Shown in pieces: positions 18,462 through 27,607 of a DNA stretch of 64,000 bases; position 1 is the stretch's first letter; every line of letters starts with the position of its first letter. The stretch comes from Gimesia alba. Lineage in GTDB: Bacteria > Planctomycetota > Planctomycetia > Planctomycetales > Planctomycetaceae. Position numbers and translations under genes: made by a program. Below the pieces are notes generated by a model, which was given only the letters and a program-made list of their open reading frames with translations, did no database searches and was not told where the DNA came from. The DNA is taken from positions 1,131,501 to 1,195,500 of the forward strand of contig NZ_CP036269.1 of NCBI RefSeq assembly GCF_007744675.1. Direction: 5' to 3'.

Positions 18462-19436
18462 ATGACGGTATTTGAGCAAGAATTGACCGCTTGGGGGCCC
18501 GATTCTTCCTATTATGAGGGAACGGATGCTCCAATCGACGTGGAGCAGGCCCGGGAATACTGCCGTAAGATTGCCCTGGGGCATTACGAAAATTTTCCCG
18601 TTGTCTCCTGGGCATTGCCGCGTGACCTGCGCCCGCACTTTTTCAACGTGTATGCTTTCTGTCGCTGGGCCGATGATCTGGGAGATGAAATTCAGGACGC
18701 AGAGACCTCACTCGCGATGCTCGCCTGGTGGCGATCCCAGCTAGAGGAATGCTATCAGGGGATCTCGAGCACTAACGCCGATCCACAAAGGCCTGCGCCG
18801 CGCCTGCATCCGGTGTTTGTCGCTTTGGCGCCAACGATCAAGGAGTTTGCGCTGCCTCAAGATGCGTTTGATGATCTGATTCAAGCCTTTGAGCAGGATC
18901 AGCGTGTCACCGAGTATCAGTCGTTTGCGCAGCTAGAGGAGTATTGCCAGAAGAGTGCCAATCCGGTGGGGCGACTGGTGCTGCATCTCTGCCGATCCGC
19001 TTCGTCTGAGACGCTGGCCTGGTCCGATTCGATTTGCACCGGGTTACAACTGGCGAATTTCTGGCAGGACGTAGCACGCGATTTTGCGATGGGACGCATT
19101 TATCTACCCGCCGAAGATCGACGTCAATTCGGCTATACCGATGAAGAATTGCAGAGAAACGAGTTTAATGAATCATTTCAAAAAATGATGGCATTTGAAG
19201 TGCAGCGCGCCCGCCAGTTTCTCTTGGATGGTTTACCACTGGTTGCTCAGCTTCCCGGGCGATTGCAGGTTGACATAGATCTGTTTGTTCGTGGCGGCCT
19301 GAAAATCCTGGATCACATCGAACGGCAGCGGTTCAATGTCTGGAAAAATCGCCCTGTGGTGTCCCGCTTTGAGTTTGCTCTGATGCTGATTCAAAGTCTG
19401 AAAAGACGGCTGTTTTCCGGTTCCCATCGGAAATGA
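18462..19436 (+). CDS. hpnC: Hydroxysqualene synthase-like HpnC (squalene/hopanoid pathway)
   Basis: A 324-residue trans-isoprenyl diphosphate synthase of the squalene/phytoene synthase family. The first Asp-rich motif is 'DDLGDE' (residues 71-76) in 'YAFCRWADDLGDE', and the second is 'NFWQDVARDF' (199-208). The overall pattern ('ALPRDLRPHFFNVYAFCR', 'ANPVGRLVLHL') matches HpnC, which turns presqualene diphosphate into hydroxysqualene in the HpnCDE route. The partners hpnD and hpnE are not in the window. A phytoene synthase-type activity is the main alternative. Transcribed divergently from der. Confidence 0.82.
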   Translation: MTVFEQELTAWGPDSSYYEGTDAPIDVEQAREYCRKIALGHYENFPVVSWALPRDLRPHFFNVYAFCRWADDLGDEIQDAETSLAMLAWWRSQLEECYQGISSTNADPQRPAPRLHPVFVALAPTIKEFALPQDAFDDLIQAFEQDQRVTEYQSFAQLEEYCQKSANPVGRLVLHLCRSASSETLAWSDSICTGLQLANFWQDVARDFAMGRIYLPAEDRRQFGYTDEELQRNEFNESFQKMMAFEVQRARQFLLDGLPLVAQLPGRLQVDIDLFVRGGLKILDHIERQRFNVWKNRPVVSRFEFALMLIQSLKRRLFSGSHRK

Positions 19437-19686
19437 GCCGCGCTGGCATCTCTTTGAATTGCATATGAAGTTCCCATGAAGAGTCGCATCATTGCTCGAT
19501 TTGCCCTTCTTCAAGCTGGTGTCTTCCCACAAGATGAACGGGCATTTTAAAGTTTGACGGTCAGTGGATTGAGAAAGATTTCTTTTGCACTTTTTCATGA
19601 TCTCGGGATTGGATTTGAATGAAATTTGTGTGTAGTTTCTACAAATATAGGGTTTTGCTGAGTCTTGCTAATGATTCTTGACATCT

Positions 19687-19701
19687 TTGGACGATGTCCA
19701 A
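19687..19701. promoter_or_regulatory. Palindrome TTGGAC-GAT-GTCCAA upstream of the nrd promoter
   Basis: A perfect 6-base inverted repeat with a 3-base centre, ten bases before the proposed -35 box. Its position fits a repressor or activator operator. The protein that binds it is unknown. Confidence 0.45.
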
Positions 19702-19710
19702 CATTTAGTA

Positions 19711-19738
19711 TTGACTACTGAAATATACACACTATATT
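19711..19738 (+). promoter_or_regulatory. Candidate nrdAB promoter
   Basis: TTGACT (19711-19716) and TATATT (19733-19738) are separated by 16 bases, close to the sigma-70 consensus. The -10 box lies inside the candidate NrdR box, which would let NrdR block RNA polymerase. Confidence 0.5.
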
Positions 19739-19744
19739 GGGTGT
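19729..19744. promoter_or_regulatory. Candidate NrdR box
   Basis: ACACTATATTGGGTGT matches the NrdR consensus ACACWATATATWGTGT at 13 of 16 positions. NrdR represses ribonucleotide reductase genes. NrdR boxes normally come in pairs. A second, much weaker match (ACGCTATACAAGTGGT, 19768-19783) is 39 bases downstream, which is not the usual spacing. Confidence 0.5.
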
Positions 19745-20216
19745 TATGAGTGAGTGGCTCAGACAAAACGCTATACAAGTGGTTCTGTTTGGGGCACGAT
19801 AAAGTTGATTTTGCCAGATATTTAACCAGTGTTTTTTTGAATAGATGCGGGCCTTGTTTTTGTCTCTGATCAGAGCGGACATGGTGTCTGATTTATGCTC
19901 GAAAAACCTGTCTCTCAGGTGTTTGGTGAAATCTTAGCTCTCACATTCAGATGGTTTTAGAAATTGAATTTCAGATCAGTGAGGGTTCTTAAGAGCAAAG
20001 GGAGTTGCCAGTTCACGCACCAAGGTGATGTTGTCTGCCTTTCCCTGTCTCTTTATGTTTCCCTTCTTTTCTGTTTGTCATTTCTGGCAATCTGGTGCGA
20101 GTGTATTGTGTGCCACGAGATGCTGGTATCACCACATCCCAATTATGAATACAACAAGCTGCTGTCGGCATGGACACAGCCGGATTTTTAGCATTCCATT
20201 TTAAGGAGGCAATCGA

Positions 20217-23063
20217 ATGATTCGAGCGCAAACAGAATGGATCGTCACGAAGCGGGGGGGAAGAACAGCTTCCTTTGATGCATCGTTGATCGGTCGTGCA
20301 ATCTCTAACGCTTTCCGCGCAGAACTGAATCTCGCAGATAATCAGCCACTCGACGACGAAATTCGGATGGAAATTCCGGAAATGGTCGAGTCGGTGGCGA
20401 ATGAAATTGCTGCCGCCGCCAGTAGTGATTCTGGTGTTGAAGTAGAAAAGATTCAGGACGTCGTCGAGATGATGTTAATGCGACGCGGTCACTACCGTAT
20501 TGCACGTCGCTACATTGTCTACCGTGCTGAACGTGCCAAGCTGCGTGCGTTACGCGGATCGAATGAGCTGGCGGATGAGTCTGATGAGATCAAATCAACG
20601 GCCCCCCGGTTTCATGTCATTCTCAAAGACGGAACCAAAGTTCCCTTTGATGAAGGACGAATTTTAGCACGGCTTTCCGAAGCTTGTCGCGGACTGGAAG
20701 GGGACTGTTCGGCTGAGGATCTGCTCGAAGAAGTGATGCGTTCGATTTTCGATGGGATTTCTGTCGAAGAATTGTATCGTGCCATGATTCTGGCAGCCCG
20801 GACTCGTATCGAACGTGATCCTGCCTACGATACGGTTGCTTCACGTTTGATGCTGAAGATTATTTACAACGACGCTCTGGGAAATGCGCCCTCTGACGTC
20901 AATGAATTAAATCAACTCTATGTGGATCGTTTTACACAGTTCCTCAATGATGGAATTGAAGCCAAACGATTGACTCCCGATCTGCACAAGTTCGATCTGA
21001 ACCGGATTGCTCTGGCTCTCAAGCCGGAACGCGATCACCTGTTCCAGTATCTGGGATTGCAGGCTATTTTCGATCGTTACCTGCTGCACATTGATGGTCG
21101 CCGTATTGAAACGCCTCAATATTTCTGGATGCGTGTTTCCATGGGACTGGCGATTCAGGAAGCCGGCGATTTTACCGGACGGGCGATTGAGTTCTATAAC
21201 ATTCTCTCTACGTTCCGATTTACCTCGGCGACACCGACCCTGTTTAACTCGGCCACGCTGCATCCTCAGTTGAGCTCCTGTTATCTTTCGACCGTCGACG
21301 ACGATCTGGACCACATTTTCAAATGTGTTGCCGACAACGCCAAGCTCTCCAAGTGGGCCGGCGGACTGGGGAATGACTGGACTCAAATCCGGGCGACCAA
21401 TTCGCACATCAGTGGTACCAACGGTCAAAGTCAGGGCGTAATTCCGTTCCTGAAGGTCGTGAATGATACTGCTGTGGCTGTGAACCAGGGTGGCAAACGC
21501 AAAGGTGCCGTCTGTTCCTACCTGGAAACATGGCACATGGATGTTGAAGAGTTCCTCGACCTGCGTAAGAACACAGGCGATGACCGACGACGTACCCATG
21601 ACATGCATACGGCGAACTGGATTCCCGATCTGTTTATGCGTCGTGTTCGCGAAGATGCCGAGTGGACTCTGTTCAGCCCGAATGATGTTCCCGATCTGCA
21701 TGACCTTTACGGCCAGGCGTTCGAACGGCGTTATACCGAATACGAAAAGATGACAGAAACCGGCGAGATCAAACTCTTCCGTCGTATTTCTGCTGTCGAA
21801 TTGTGGCGTAAGATGCTGACCCGTCTGTTTGAAACTGGTCATCCCTGGATTACCTGGAAAGATCCTTCTAATCTGCGATCGCCTCAGGACCATACGGGTG
21901 TGGTTCACAGCAGTAACCTGTGTACCGAGATTCTGTTGAATACCTCCCGGGATGAGACGGCTGTCTGTAACCTGGGTTCTGTGAACCTCAAGCTGCACAT
22001 TGTTGATGGTCAGCTTGATCTCGGAATGCTGGAAGAGACTGTTCGGACTGCGATGCGAATGCTGGATAACGTGATTGACATCAATTACTATCCGACGGAT
22101 GAAGCCCGTAATTCGAATACACGTCATCGTCCCGTTGGTCTGGGTGTAATGGGTTTCCAGGATGCTCTCCTGGCCCAGGGGATCAGTTATGCCAGCATGC
22201 AGGCCGTCGAGTTTGCTGATGCCAGCATGGAAGCGATTTCCTATTACGCGATCCTGGCTTCGTCTGAATTGGCGGGTGAGCGTGGTCGTTATGGCTCTTA
22301 CGCTGGTTCCAAGTGGGACCGCGGTTTGCTGCCGATTGACACACTGGACCTGCACGAAAAAGAACGGGAGATTCCGATTGAAGTGGATCGGCAGACCCGC
22401 CTGAACTGGCAAGTCGTTCGGGATTCGATCGCACAGAATGGGATGCGTAACAGCAACGTGATGGCGATTGCACCTACGGCGACGATTTCCACCATCATTG
22501 GTGTATCTCAATCAATTGAGCCTTCCTATAAGCATCTGTATGTGAAGAGCAACCTGTCCGGCGAGTTTACTCAGGTCAACCGCTTACTGGTGGATGATTT
22601 GAAGGCGCTTGGATTATGGGATGCGGACATGCTGGAAGCCCTCAAGTATTATGATGGTTCGGTCACAGAGATCGAACGCATTCCTGATGACTTGAAGGCC
22701 CGCTATCTGACGGCGTTCGAAGTCGAACCCAAGTGGACGATTGAATGTGCCGCCCATCGCCAGAAATGGATTGATATGGGACAGTCACTCAATCTGTATC
22801 TGGCAGAACCTTCGGGTAAGAAACTGCATGAGATGTATATGCTGGCCTGGGAACGCGGGTTGAAGACAACCTACTATCTGCGAACTCTGGCAGCGACTCA
22901 GGTTGAGAAATCAACCGTGGACGTCAACAAATTCGGAATTCAGCCTCGCTGGATGAAAAACGCAAGTGCGTCAGGTGATATTCAGGTCGAACGGGCAGCA
23001 GCCACGCTGGTCACTCCCGGTGAGACCTGCAACCTGGATGGTGACTGTGAAGCATGTCAGTAA
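20217..23063 (+). CDS. nrdA: Class I ribonucleoside-diphosphate reductase, alpha subunit
   Basis: A 948-residue catalytic subunit that reduces NDPs to dNDPs. It starts with two ATP-cone allosteric domains (about residues 5-105 and 131-220), then the ten-stranded barrel. Cysteines expected for catalysis are visible in 'LSSCYLST' and '[12 protein letters not shown]', with '[10 protein letters not shown]' following, and the C-terminal redox pair in '[11 protein letters not shown]'. AAGGAGG lies 8 bases before the ATG. The downstream nrdB encodes its partner. The double ATP-cone and length recall the chlamydial enzyme, in agreement with the NrdB type. Confidence 0.96.
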   Translation: MIRAQTEWIVTKRGGRTASFDASLIGRAISNAFRAELNLADNQPLDDEIRMEIPEMVESVANEIAAAASSDSGVEVEKIQDVVEMMLMRRGHYRIARRYIVYRAERAKLRALRGSNELADESDEIKSTAPRFHVILKDGTKVPFDEGRILARLSEACRGLEGDCSAEDLLEEVMRSIFDGISVEELYRAMILAARTRIERDPAYDTVASRLMLKIIYNDALGNAPSDVNELNQLYVDRFTQFLNDGIEAKRLTPDLHKFDLNRIALALKPERDHLFQYLGLQAIFDRYLLHIDGRRIETPQYFWMRVSMGLAIQEAGDFTGRAIEFYNILSTFRFTSATPTLFNSATLHPQLSSCYLSTVDDDLDHIFKCVADNAKLSKWAGGLGNDWTQIRATNSHISGTNGQSQGVIPFLKVVNDTAVAVNQGGKRKGAVCSYLETWHMDVEEFLDLRKNTGDDRRRTHDMHTANWIPDLFMRRVREDAEWTLFSPNDVPDLHDLYGQAFERRYTEYEKMTETGEIKLFRRISAVELWRKMLTRLFETGHPWITWKDPSNLRSPQDHTGVVHSSNLCTEILLNTSRDETAVCNLGSVNLKLHIVDGQLDLGMLEETVRTAMRMLDNVIDINYYPTDEARNSNTRHRPVGLGVMGFQDALLAQGISYASMQAVEFADASMEAISYYAILASSELAGERGRYGSYAGSKWDRGLLPIDTLDLHEKEREIPIEVDRQTRLNWQVVRDSIAQNGMRNSNVMAIAPTATISTIIGVSQSIEPSYKHLYVKSNLSGEFTQVNRLLVDDLKALGLWDADMLEALKYYDGSVTEIERIPDDLKARYLTAFEVEPKWTIECAAHRQKWIDMGQSLNLYLAEPSGKKLHEMYMLAWERGLKTTYYLRTLAATQVEKSTVDVNKFGIQPRWMKNASASGDIQVERAAATLVTPGETCNLDGDCEACQ

Positions 23064-23134
23064 GCCTGATGTTTCGTTCCACAATCAATTGTGCTCAGTT
23101 TAAGTTTACTAATGGATTTTAAAGAGGTGTTATG

Positions 23135-24214
23135 ATGACAATTCTTAATTCGAATACAGCAGCTACTCCAGCAGTCACACCTGTGGGAGATACTCCCACG
23201 GGACGCTTTAAAGCAGATAATAAGCGACTGATTAATTGCTCTCAGGTCGACGTCAATCAATTGATGCCTTTGAAGTATCATTGGGCCTGGGAACATTATC
23301 TGAATGGTTGTGCCAACCACTGGATGCCTACCGAAGTTGGTATGACCAAAGACATCGAAATGTGGCGTTCCAGCAAACTTAGTGATGGCGAACGTTTTGT
23401 GATTATGCGGAACCTCGGTTTCTTTGCGACAGCCGAGAGCCTGGTTGCCAATAACATTGTGTTGGCGATTTTCAAGCATGTGACCAATGCGGAATGCCGT
23501 CAGTATCTGCTGCGTCAGGCATTTGAGGAAGCCGTGCATACTCACACGTTCCTGTACATTGTCGAAAGCCTCGGACTGAATGAGTCAGAAGTATTCAACA
23601 TGTACCATGAAGTTCCAGCGATTGCCAAAAAAGATCAGTTGGAAATGGAACTGACGTCTGAAATTCTCGATCCTGAATTCACTACGGATACGTTTGAAGG
23701 GGCTCAGGCTTTCTTGAAGAACCTGATCGGTTACTACCTGATCATGGAAGGGCTTTTCTTCTATACCGGGTTTGTGATGGTGCTGTCGTTCCATCGCCGC
23801 AATATGATGACGGGGATTGGCGAACAGTTCCAGTACATCCTGCGGGATGAAACGATTCACTTGAACTTTGGTATCGACTTGATCAATGGCATCAAACAGG
23901 AAAATCCTGAGCTTTGGACTCCTGAATTCCAGCAGACCATTATCGACCGCATCAAGTATGCTGCCGAGTTGGAAATTGAATACGCCAAGGATTGCCTGCC
24001 TACCGGAATTCTGGGATTGAACGGCGATCTGTTCCGCGAATACGTGCAGCACATTGCTGACCGTCGTCTGGAACGTATCGGCCTGCCGGCTCAGTATGGT
24101 TCTTCGAATCCATTCCCCTGGATGAGCGAAACGATGGACCTGTCCAAAGAGAAAAACTTCTTTGAAACCCGAGTGACCGAATATCAGAGCTCCGGTTCTT
24201 TAAGCTGGGACTGA
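23135..24214 (+). CDS. nrdB: Class Ic-like ribonucleotide reductase beta subunit (Phe in place of the radical Tyr)
   Basis: A ferritin-like R2 subunit of about 360 residues. Counting from the ATG at 23132, the first-half metal ligands are Glu102 ('TAESL'), Glu133 and His136 in '[10 protein letters not shown]'. The residue four after His136, where class Ia enzymes have the radical Tyr, is Phe140. The second-half ligands are in '[10 protein letters not shown]' and 'RDETIHLNF'. This is the pattern of Chlamydia trachomatis NrdB, which uses a Mn/Fe cofactor. Two ATGs are adjacent (23132 and 23135); the second has the better distance to GAGGTG. It follows nrdA by 71 bases. Confidence 0.95.
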   Translation: MTILNSNTAATPAVTPVGDTPTGRFKADNKRLINCSQVDVNQLMPLKYHWAWEHYLNGCANHWMPTEVGMTKDIEMWRSSKLSDGERFVIMRNLGFFATAESLVANNIVLAIFKHVTNAECRQYLLRQAFEEAVHTHTFLYIVESLGLNESEVFNMYHEVPAIAKKDQLEMELTSEILDPEFTTDTFEGAQAFLKNLIGYYLIMEGLFFYTGFVMVLSFHRRNMMTGIGEQFQYILRDETIHLNFGIDLINGIKQENPELWTPEFQQTIIDRIKYAAELEIEYAKDCLPTGILGLNGDLFREYVQHIADRRLERIGLPAQYGSSNPFPWMSETMDLSKEKNFFETRVTEYQSSGSLSWD

Positions 24215-24248
24215 TTTGTCCACGACAAAAAAACAAGGCACCCTCGAA

Positions 24249-24277
24249 GGGACCACCAGCCGGTGGTCCCTTTTTTT
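24249..24277 (+). terminator. Rho-independent terminator after nrdB
   Basis: A perfect 9-bp stem (GGGACCACC with GGTGGTCCC) with AGCC loop, followed by seven T residues, 35 bases after the nrdB stop. Confidence 0.95.
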
Positions 24278-24454
24278 GTGCGTGAAGGTTTGATGTTATC
24301 AGCAGTGAAACAAAGCAGCCGGGATACCCTTGGTCGGGGCAAGGGGACCTGTACCTGATTCTCCGGAGTTCAAAAAATAATGATCCAATTGGGGGGGCGT
24401 CATGCGTTAAGCATCAGATAGCCTTTCTGAACACATGACTTTCTGGAGATTCTG

Positions 24455-24580
24455 ATGAATACAACCCCGCATTGCCCTGATTGTAAAATGGAGATGGAAA
24501 AATGATTTGTCCCGGATAATACTTTCTGTACAGTTCCCGCTCAGGTCGCTGTATTGATTCTGTCACAGGTTCACTCCTGA
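24455..24580 (+). pseudogene. Possible decayed small zinc-ribbon-type ORF with an internal TGA
   Basis: ATG at 24455, after a TGGAGA ribosome-like site, gives 16 residues ('MNTTPHCPDCKMEMEK') and a TGA at 24503-24505. Reading on in the same frame gives 'FVPDNTFCTV...' to a second stop at 24578. The order CPxC, MExEK, then a Phe-containing turn resembles small planctomycete CPxC-MEKG-type zinc-ribbon proteins, where a Gly codon (GGA) would sit where TGA is. This is a judgement from pattern only. Confidence 0.3.
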
Positions 24581-25028
24581 AATGAGGGAATGGAGAGTTC
24601 ACCGTCATGTGATCCTGGTGAGATCTGGTGCGAAATTAATTGGCAATCTTCAAAAAGTTATGGCACTTACTGAGTTATTGTCTGTCGTCTCGATGTCCGA
24701 AATTTCTGAGACGATGAAATAGTATTTCCCGTAAGTCAATATTCGAAAACAGGTTGTGTTTTGGCGGCCGGTGAGCTGGGTTTTTTGACCGACCTTTTTA
24801 TACTCCCGGCGGCACGTTCTTTGCAGAACTGTGTGCTGGAACATGGTGCTCTGTCCTCCCCCTGTTGAAGACCTCTAGACGAGCCTTCAGGTTGAACGTT
24901 TTCTTGCTTCATACCACTCAACTACGACACCGGGACAAGAACATGAGTTACTGATTGGAAAACAATTCCTTGTGCATTCTGTAAGCCCCTTTTTCTTTCC
25001 TGGAAACGGCGATTCAGAAGGTGAGTCA

Positions 25029-25061
25029 GTAGCCAGATTTTTTCGTTGGCTACTCCCTTTT
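25029..25061 (+). terminator. Weak terminator-like stem-loop
   Basis: A 7-bp stem GTAGCCA/TGGCTAC with an 11-base T-rich loop, followed by a pyrimidine-rich stretch with a short T run. No gene obviously needs it, so it may belong to a small RNA or be chance. Confidence 0.25.
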
Positions 25062-25261
25062 ATTTCAGGGACTTATGGTCATTTGAGGACATCGTGTCGA
25101 ATAAGCGGCTTAATCATTATTTAATAAATATTTAATAAATATCATTCTATTCCCACTACTAATACGTTAGAACTGAAATACAATATCAATCATTGCTTAT
25201 GAGTATCCTGCCCCATTACATCACCACAAAACCACTGCATCACACATACCAGCTTCAACGC

Positions 25262-25301
25262 TTTCTAATCCTGTGAATTTATTTCTAATCCTATGAATTT
25301 A
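25262..25301 (+). repeat. 20-bp tandem duplication before the DUF1559 gene
   Basis: TTTCTAATCCTGTGAATTTA and TTTCTAATCCTATGAATTTA abut and differ at one base. The second copy ends at the ribosome-binding site AAAGAGGGAG of the DUF1559 gene, so the repeat lies in its 5' leader. Confidence 0.85.
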
Positions 25302-25317
25302 AAGAGGGAGTTATTTG

Positions 25318-26304
25318 ATGTCGAGGAACATATCCAGAAAGAAGGGTTTTACCCTCATTGAACTGCTCGTTGTCATCGCGATTATTGCCATTTTAATCGC
25401 ATTGCTGCTCCCTGCCGTGCAGCAGGCTCGCGAAGCGGCTCGCCGTTCCTCCTGCAAGAATAATATGAAGCAGCTTGGCCTGGCGCTGCACAATTATCAC
25501 GACGCGCACACCAAGTTCCCCTACTCGAGTGCCAACAATGCCATGGTCTGGAAGCAGGCCGGAGATCCGATTCTGAATACATCCGGCTGGACGCTGCTGC
25601 TGCCCTATCTGGAACAGTCTGCGCTTTATAATCAATTCAACTTCACCGCCGCCCAGCGCGACAGTACGTTCAGCGGGTGGTCTTCGACCAGTGCGGGAAC
25701 GGTGATGGGGTCGACTGCGGACATTACCGCGAATATGGAACTGACAAAAAAGGTCATCGCCGTTTTCAATTGTCCGAGTGATGACAACAACCAGACCTAC
25801 AATTCCGTGACTTCCTACTACGGCTGTGGTGTCTCGGGAAGTGCCATGACCAACTACGGGTTCAGCGTCAGCTCCGGCACAGGACCCTGGGCGTTGTGGG
25901 GAAATGAAGGAATTACCACGAGAGCGCTCTTCGGGGAGAATTCCAATTCCGATATTTCGAAGATCAAGGATGGCGCCAGTAATACTGTCATGGTATGCGA
26001 AACGACTCGTCAGGTGCGGGATGGAACCGGTAACTACTGGGGATGTAGCGTCTACGCGGGCAATGGCGTCAACCTGGCCCACAGCCGCGGAATCAACTAC
26101 TGGCTCTGTTGCTCCTGGACTCCTCCGATGACGGAACGGCCCGGCGTACTGGGATCTTACAGTATGCCCGGAAGTTCCCATGTCGGAGGATGTATGATCC
26201 TGCTCGCGGATGGTGCTGTGCGATTTATCAGCGAGAACATCGATGCCACGACCCGCACCAATCTCTCCCGGATCAAAGACAGCCAGGTACTCGGCGAGTT
26301 CTGA
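25318..26304 (+). CDS. DUF1559 protein with type IV pilin-like N-terminus
   Basis: A 328-residue member of the planctomycete DUF1559 family (also called H-X9-DG proteins), which occur in dozens per genome. The N-terminus is a class III signal: basic leader, then cleavage before F in '[17 protein letters not shown]', a hydrophobic helix, and '[31 protein letters not shown]'. The C-terminal half ends with the family's 'S.H.GG......DG.VRFI...ID' element. Function is not established; by similarity it is exported and assembled or anchored like a pseudopilin. The ATG at 25318 is 7 bases after AAAGAGGGAG. It is paired with the following lipoprotein gene, a common arrangement. Confidence 0.93.
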   Translation: MSRNISRKKGFTLIELLVVIAIIAILIALLLPAVQQAREAARRSSCKNNMKQLGLALHNYHDAHTKFPYSSANNAMVWKQAGDPILNTSGWTLLLPYLEQSALYNQFNFTAAQRDSTFSGWSSTSAGTVMGSTADITANMELTKKVIAVFNCPSDDNNQTYNSVTSYYGCGVSGSAMTNYGFSVSSGTGPWALWGNEGITTRALFGENSNSDISKIKDGASNTVMVCETTRQVRDGTGNYWGCSVYAGNGVNLAHSRGINYWLCCSWTPPMTERPGVLGSYSMPGSSHVGGCMILLADGAVRFISENIDATTRTNLSRIKDSQVLGEF

Positions 26305-26334
26305 TCCGGAAATTTGTTTGCCGGGATGTTCCCA

Positions 26335-26375
26335 CGCTCACGGATGAGGATACCCGTGAGCGACGGGCTCTTTTT
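26335..26375 (+). terminator. Stem-loop with T run between the DUF1559 gene and the lipoprotein gene
   Basis: CGCTCACGG (26335-26343) pairs perfectly with CCGTGAGCG (26354-26362), with a 10-base loop. A T-rich tract starts about eight bases later. It could attenuate expression of the downstream lipoprotein relative to the DUF1559 gene. Confidence 0.5.
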
Positions 26376-26416
26376 CTCTTAATCAATCCTGCTTCTTTCA
26401 GCTCTGGTGGATCAAC

Positions 26417-26929
26417 ATGAGTGCTTGCTTACATACGACGCGTAAATTGACTCGAGGATTGGCAATACCGTTCGCGGTTCTGCTTGTTTCCCTTTCCGGT
26501 TGCGGGGGTTCGGATTCCGGTCCCGACATTGAAATGATTCCTGTTTCGGGATCCGTGGCGATGGATGGTCAACCGCTCGTCGGTGCGATGGTGGAATTTC
26601 ATCCCACTGCCGGAACAAAAGGGAATGGCGGATTTGGCCTGACCGATGAAGCAGGCAAGTTTACTTTGACCGACTATCATTCGAATCCGGGTTGCCCTCC
26701 GGGGGAGTACGGTGTGACCTTCTCGAAGCTCACACTACCGGACGGGTCTCCGATCCCTCCCGATTCCCAACAAGGTGGGGTCGGGATGAAAGAACAGATT
26801 CCCCCAGCCTATAACCTGTTCAAGCCGCATGCGATCGTCCAGGGAGCCACAGTCAAAGCGCCGGAATCAAAATTCGAGTTTCAGCTCGACTCAAAATTCA
26901 AACCCCCGCGTTCGTTTTTTCAAGACTAA
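26417..26929 (+). CDS. Carboxypeptidase-regulatory-like small lipoprotein
   Basis: A 170-residue lipoprotein: signal peptide with lipobox 'LSGC' (Cys at about residue 31), then a short Ser/Asp-rich linker and one beta-sandwich of the transthyretin/CarboxypepD_reg type ('VSGSVAMDGQPLVGAMVEFHP', 'TDEAGKFTLTDY', 'PPGEYGVTFSKL'). Such proteins very often follow DUF1559 genes in planctomycetes. The role is unknown; likely at the outer surface of the inner membrane or in the outer membrane. ATG at 26417 is preceded by GGTGGATCAAC. Confidence 0.82.
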   Translation: MSACLHTTRKLTRGLAIPFAVLLVSLSGCGGSDSGPDIEMIPVSGSVAMDGQPLVGAMVEFHPTAGTKGNGGFGLTDEAGKFTLTDYHSNPGCPPGEYGVTFSKLTLPDGSPIPPDSQQGGVGMKEQIPPAYNLFKPHAIVQGATVKAPESKFEFQLDSKFKPPRSFFQD

Positions 26930-26972
26930 TCATCGAGTCTCAAGGGGTGTTTGCAGCTCGTCGGAAGATACT

Positions 26973-27009
26973 AAAGGGGAAGGTCTCAAAAGAGACCTTC
27001 CCCTTTTTT
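26973..27009 (+). terminator. Rho-independent terminator after the lipoprotein gene
   Basis: A perfect 15-bp stem (AAAGGGGAAGGTCTC with its complement), AAAA loop, and T tail. It ends the DUF1559-lipoprotein transcript. Confidence 0.95.
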
Positions 27010-27100
27010 CTGATCGTATGCCGAGTGACTATATTTCGGGAAAGGGAAGATTTATATCAAAAGAAAACCACTTGAGATATAATTCCCCTCGCACTATTTC

Positions 27101-27607
27101 ATGAAAAGAAGCCCGATGAGTTTTGATGAGTTGATTGAGGCAATGTGTGCCCGTGATCAGTATGACGACTTTGGGAATCTTGCCAGGACGATCTACTCGA
27201 ACAACCCTGATAAGTTTTATTCTGATTTCTTTGACAAAGTCAGACAGTTCCTCAAGGAAGGGGGGGATTTACATCAATCATTTCCGCCAATGGGGTGGTC
27301 CTTAATGCATCTTGCCTGCGAGAAAAGAGACGTCCGATTGATCAAAGGGCTTTTGGAAGTTGATCGGAATTTACTTCATACAAGTGCAGATTGTAACTAC
27401 CCTCCGATATTCCAGGCATTAGATTCTGATATCGATTGTCATATACAAGTCGGTAAACCAATTACGTTGGAAACCACAAAAGCAATGCTTGAACTGGGGG
27501 CAGATCCGGATGCCAGGGATCAAAATAACTTGTCTTTACGAGAGTTTGCCAGGAGTTATGGAACTTCTGTTGTTCAAATATTTGATGAGATCATCGGACT
27601 GTACTAA
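27101..27607 (+). CDS. Ankyrin-repeat-like hypothetical protein
   Basis: A 168-residue soluble protein. Residues 55-150 show ankyrin-like units: 'GWSLMHLACEKRDVRLIKGLLE', then 'NYPPIFQAL', then 'TTKAMLELGADPDARDQNNLSLREFA'. The N-terminal 50 residues are helical and charged. No Shine-Dalgarno is evident before ATG 27101, and an internal ATG at codon 6 is an alternative start. Likely a protein-binding module; no partner can be named. Confidence 0.7.
   Translation: MKRSPMSFDELIEAMCARDQYDDFGNLARTIYSNNPDKFYSDFFDKVRQFLKEGGDLHQSFPPMGWSLMHLACEKRDVRLIKGLLEVDRNLLHTSADCNYPPIFQALDSDIDCHIQVGKPITLETTKAMLELGADPDARDQNNLSLREFARSYGTSVVQIFDEIIGLY

Larger units (their letters stand above)
19437..20216. other. 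Regulatory region and long leader of nrdA
   Basis: 780 bases without a supportable gene. It contains a 15-base palindrome (19687-19701), a promoter overlapping a candidate NrdR box (19711-19744), and then about 470 bases of leader before the nrdA ribosome site. I looked for the conserved parts of a cobalamin riboswitch and did not find them. A frame at 19964-20191 lacks coding character. Confidence 0.55.
24278..25317. other. Intergenic region upstream of the DUF1559 gene
   Basis: About 1 kb with no intact gene. It holds a broken small zinc-ribbon-like frame (24455-24580), a stem-loop at 25029-25053, an AT-rich block at about 25115-25145 with repeated TTTAATAAATA, and a 20-bp tandem repeat (25262-25301) directly before the ribosome site of the next gene. 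Confidence 0.6.

Noticed and set aside
19964-20191. 75-codon frame in the nrdA leader
   Set aside because: Starts with TTG and no Shine-Dalgarno, Leu/Ser/Cys-rich low-quality translation, ends just before the nrdA ribosome site.
19745-20216. Cobalamin riboswitch before nrdA
   Set aside because: The conserved B12-box and GCCACTG-type elements were not found, and the gene product is B12-independent class I RNR.
20907-22511. 534-codon open frame on the minus strand inside nrdA
   Set aside because: It is the antisense shadow of nrdA; composition is His/Arg/Gln-rich without domain pattern, and nrdA itself is certain.
25393-26181. 262-codon minus-strand frame inside the DUF1559 gene
   Set aside because: Antisense shadow of a clear DUF1559 gene.
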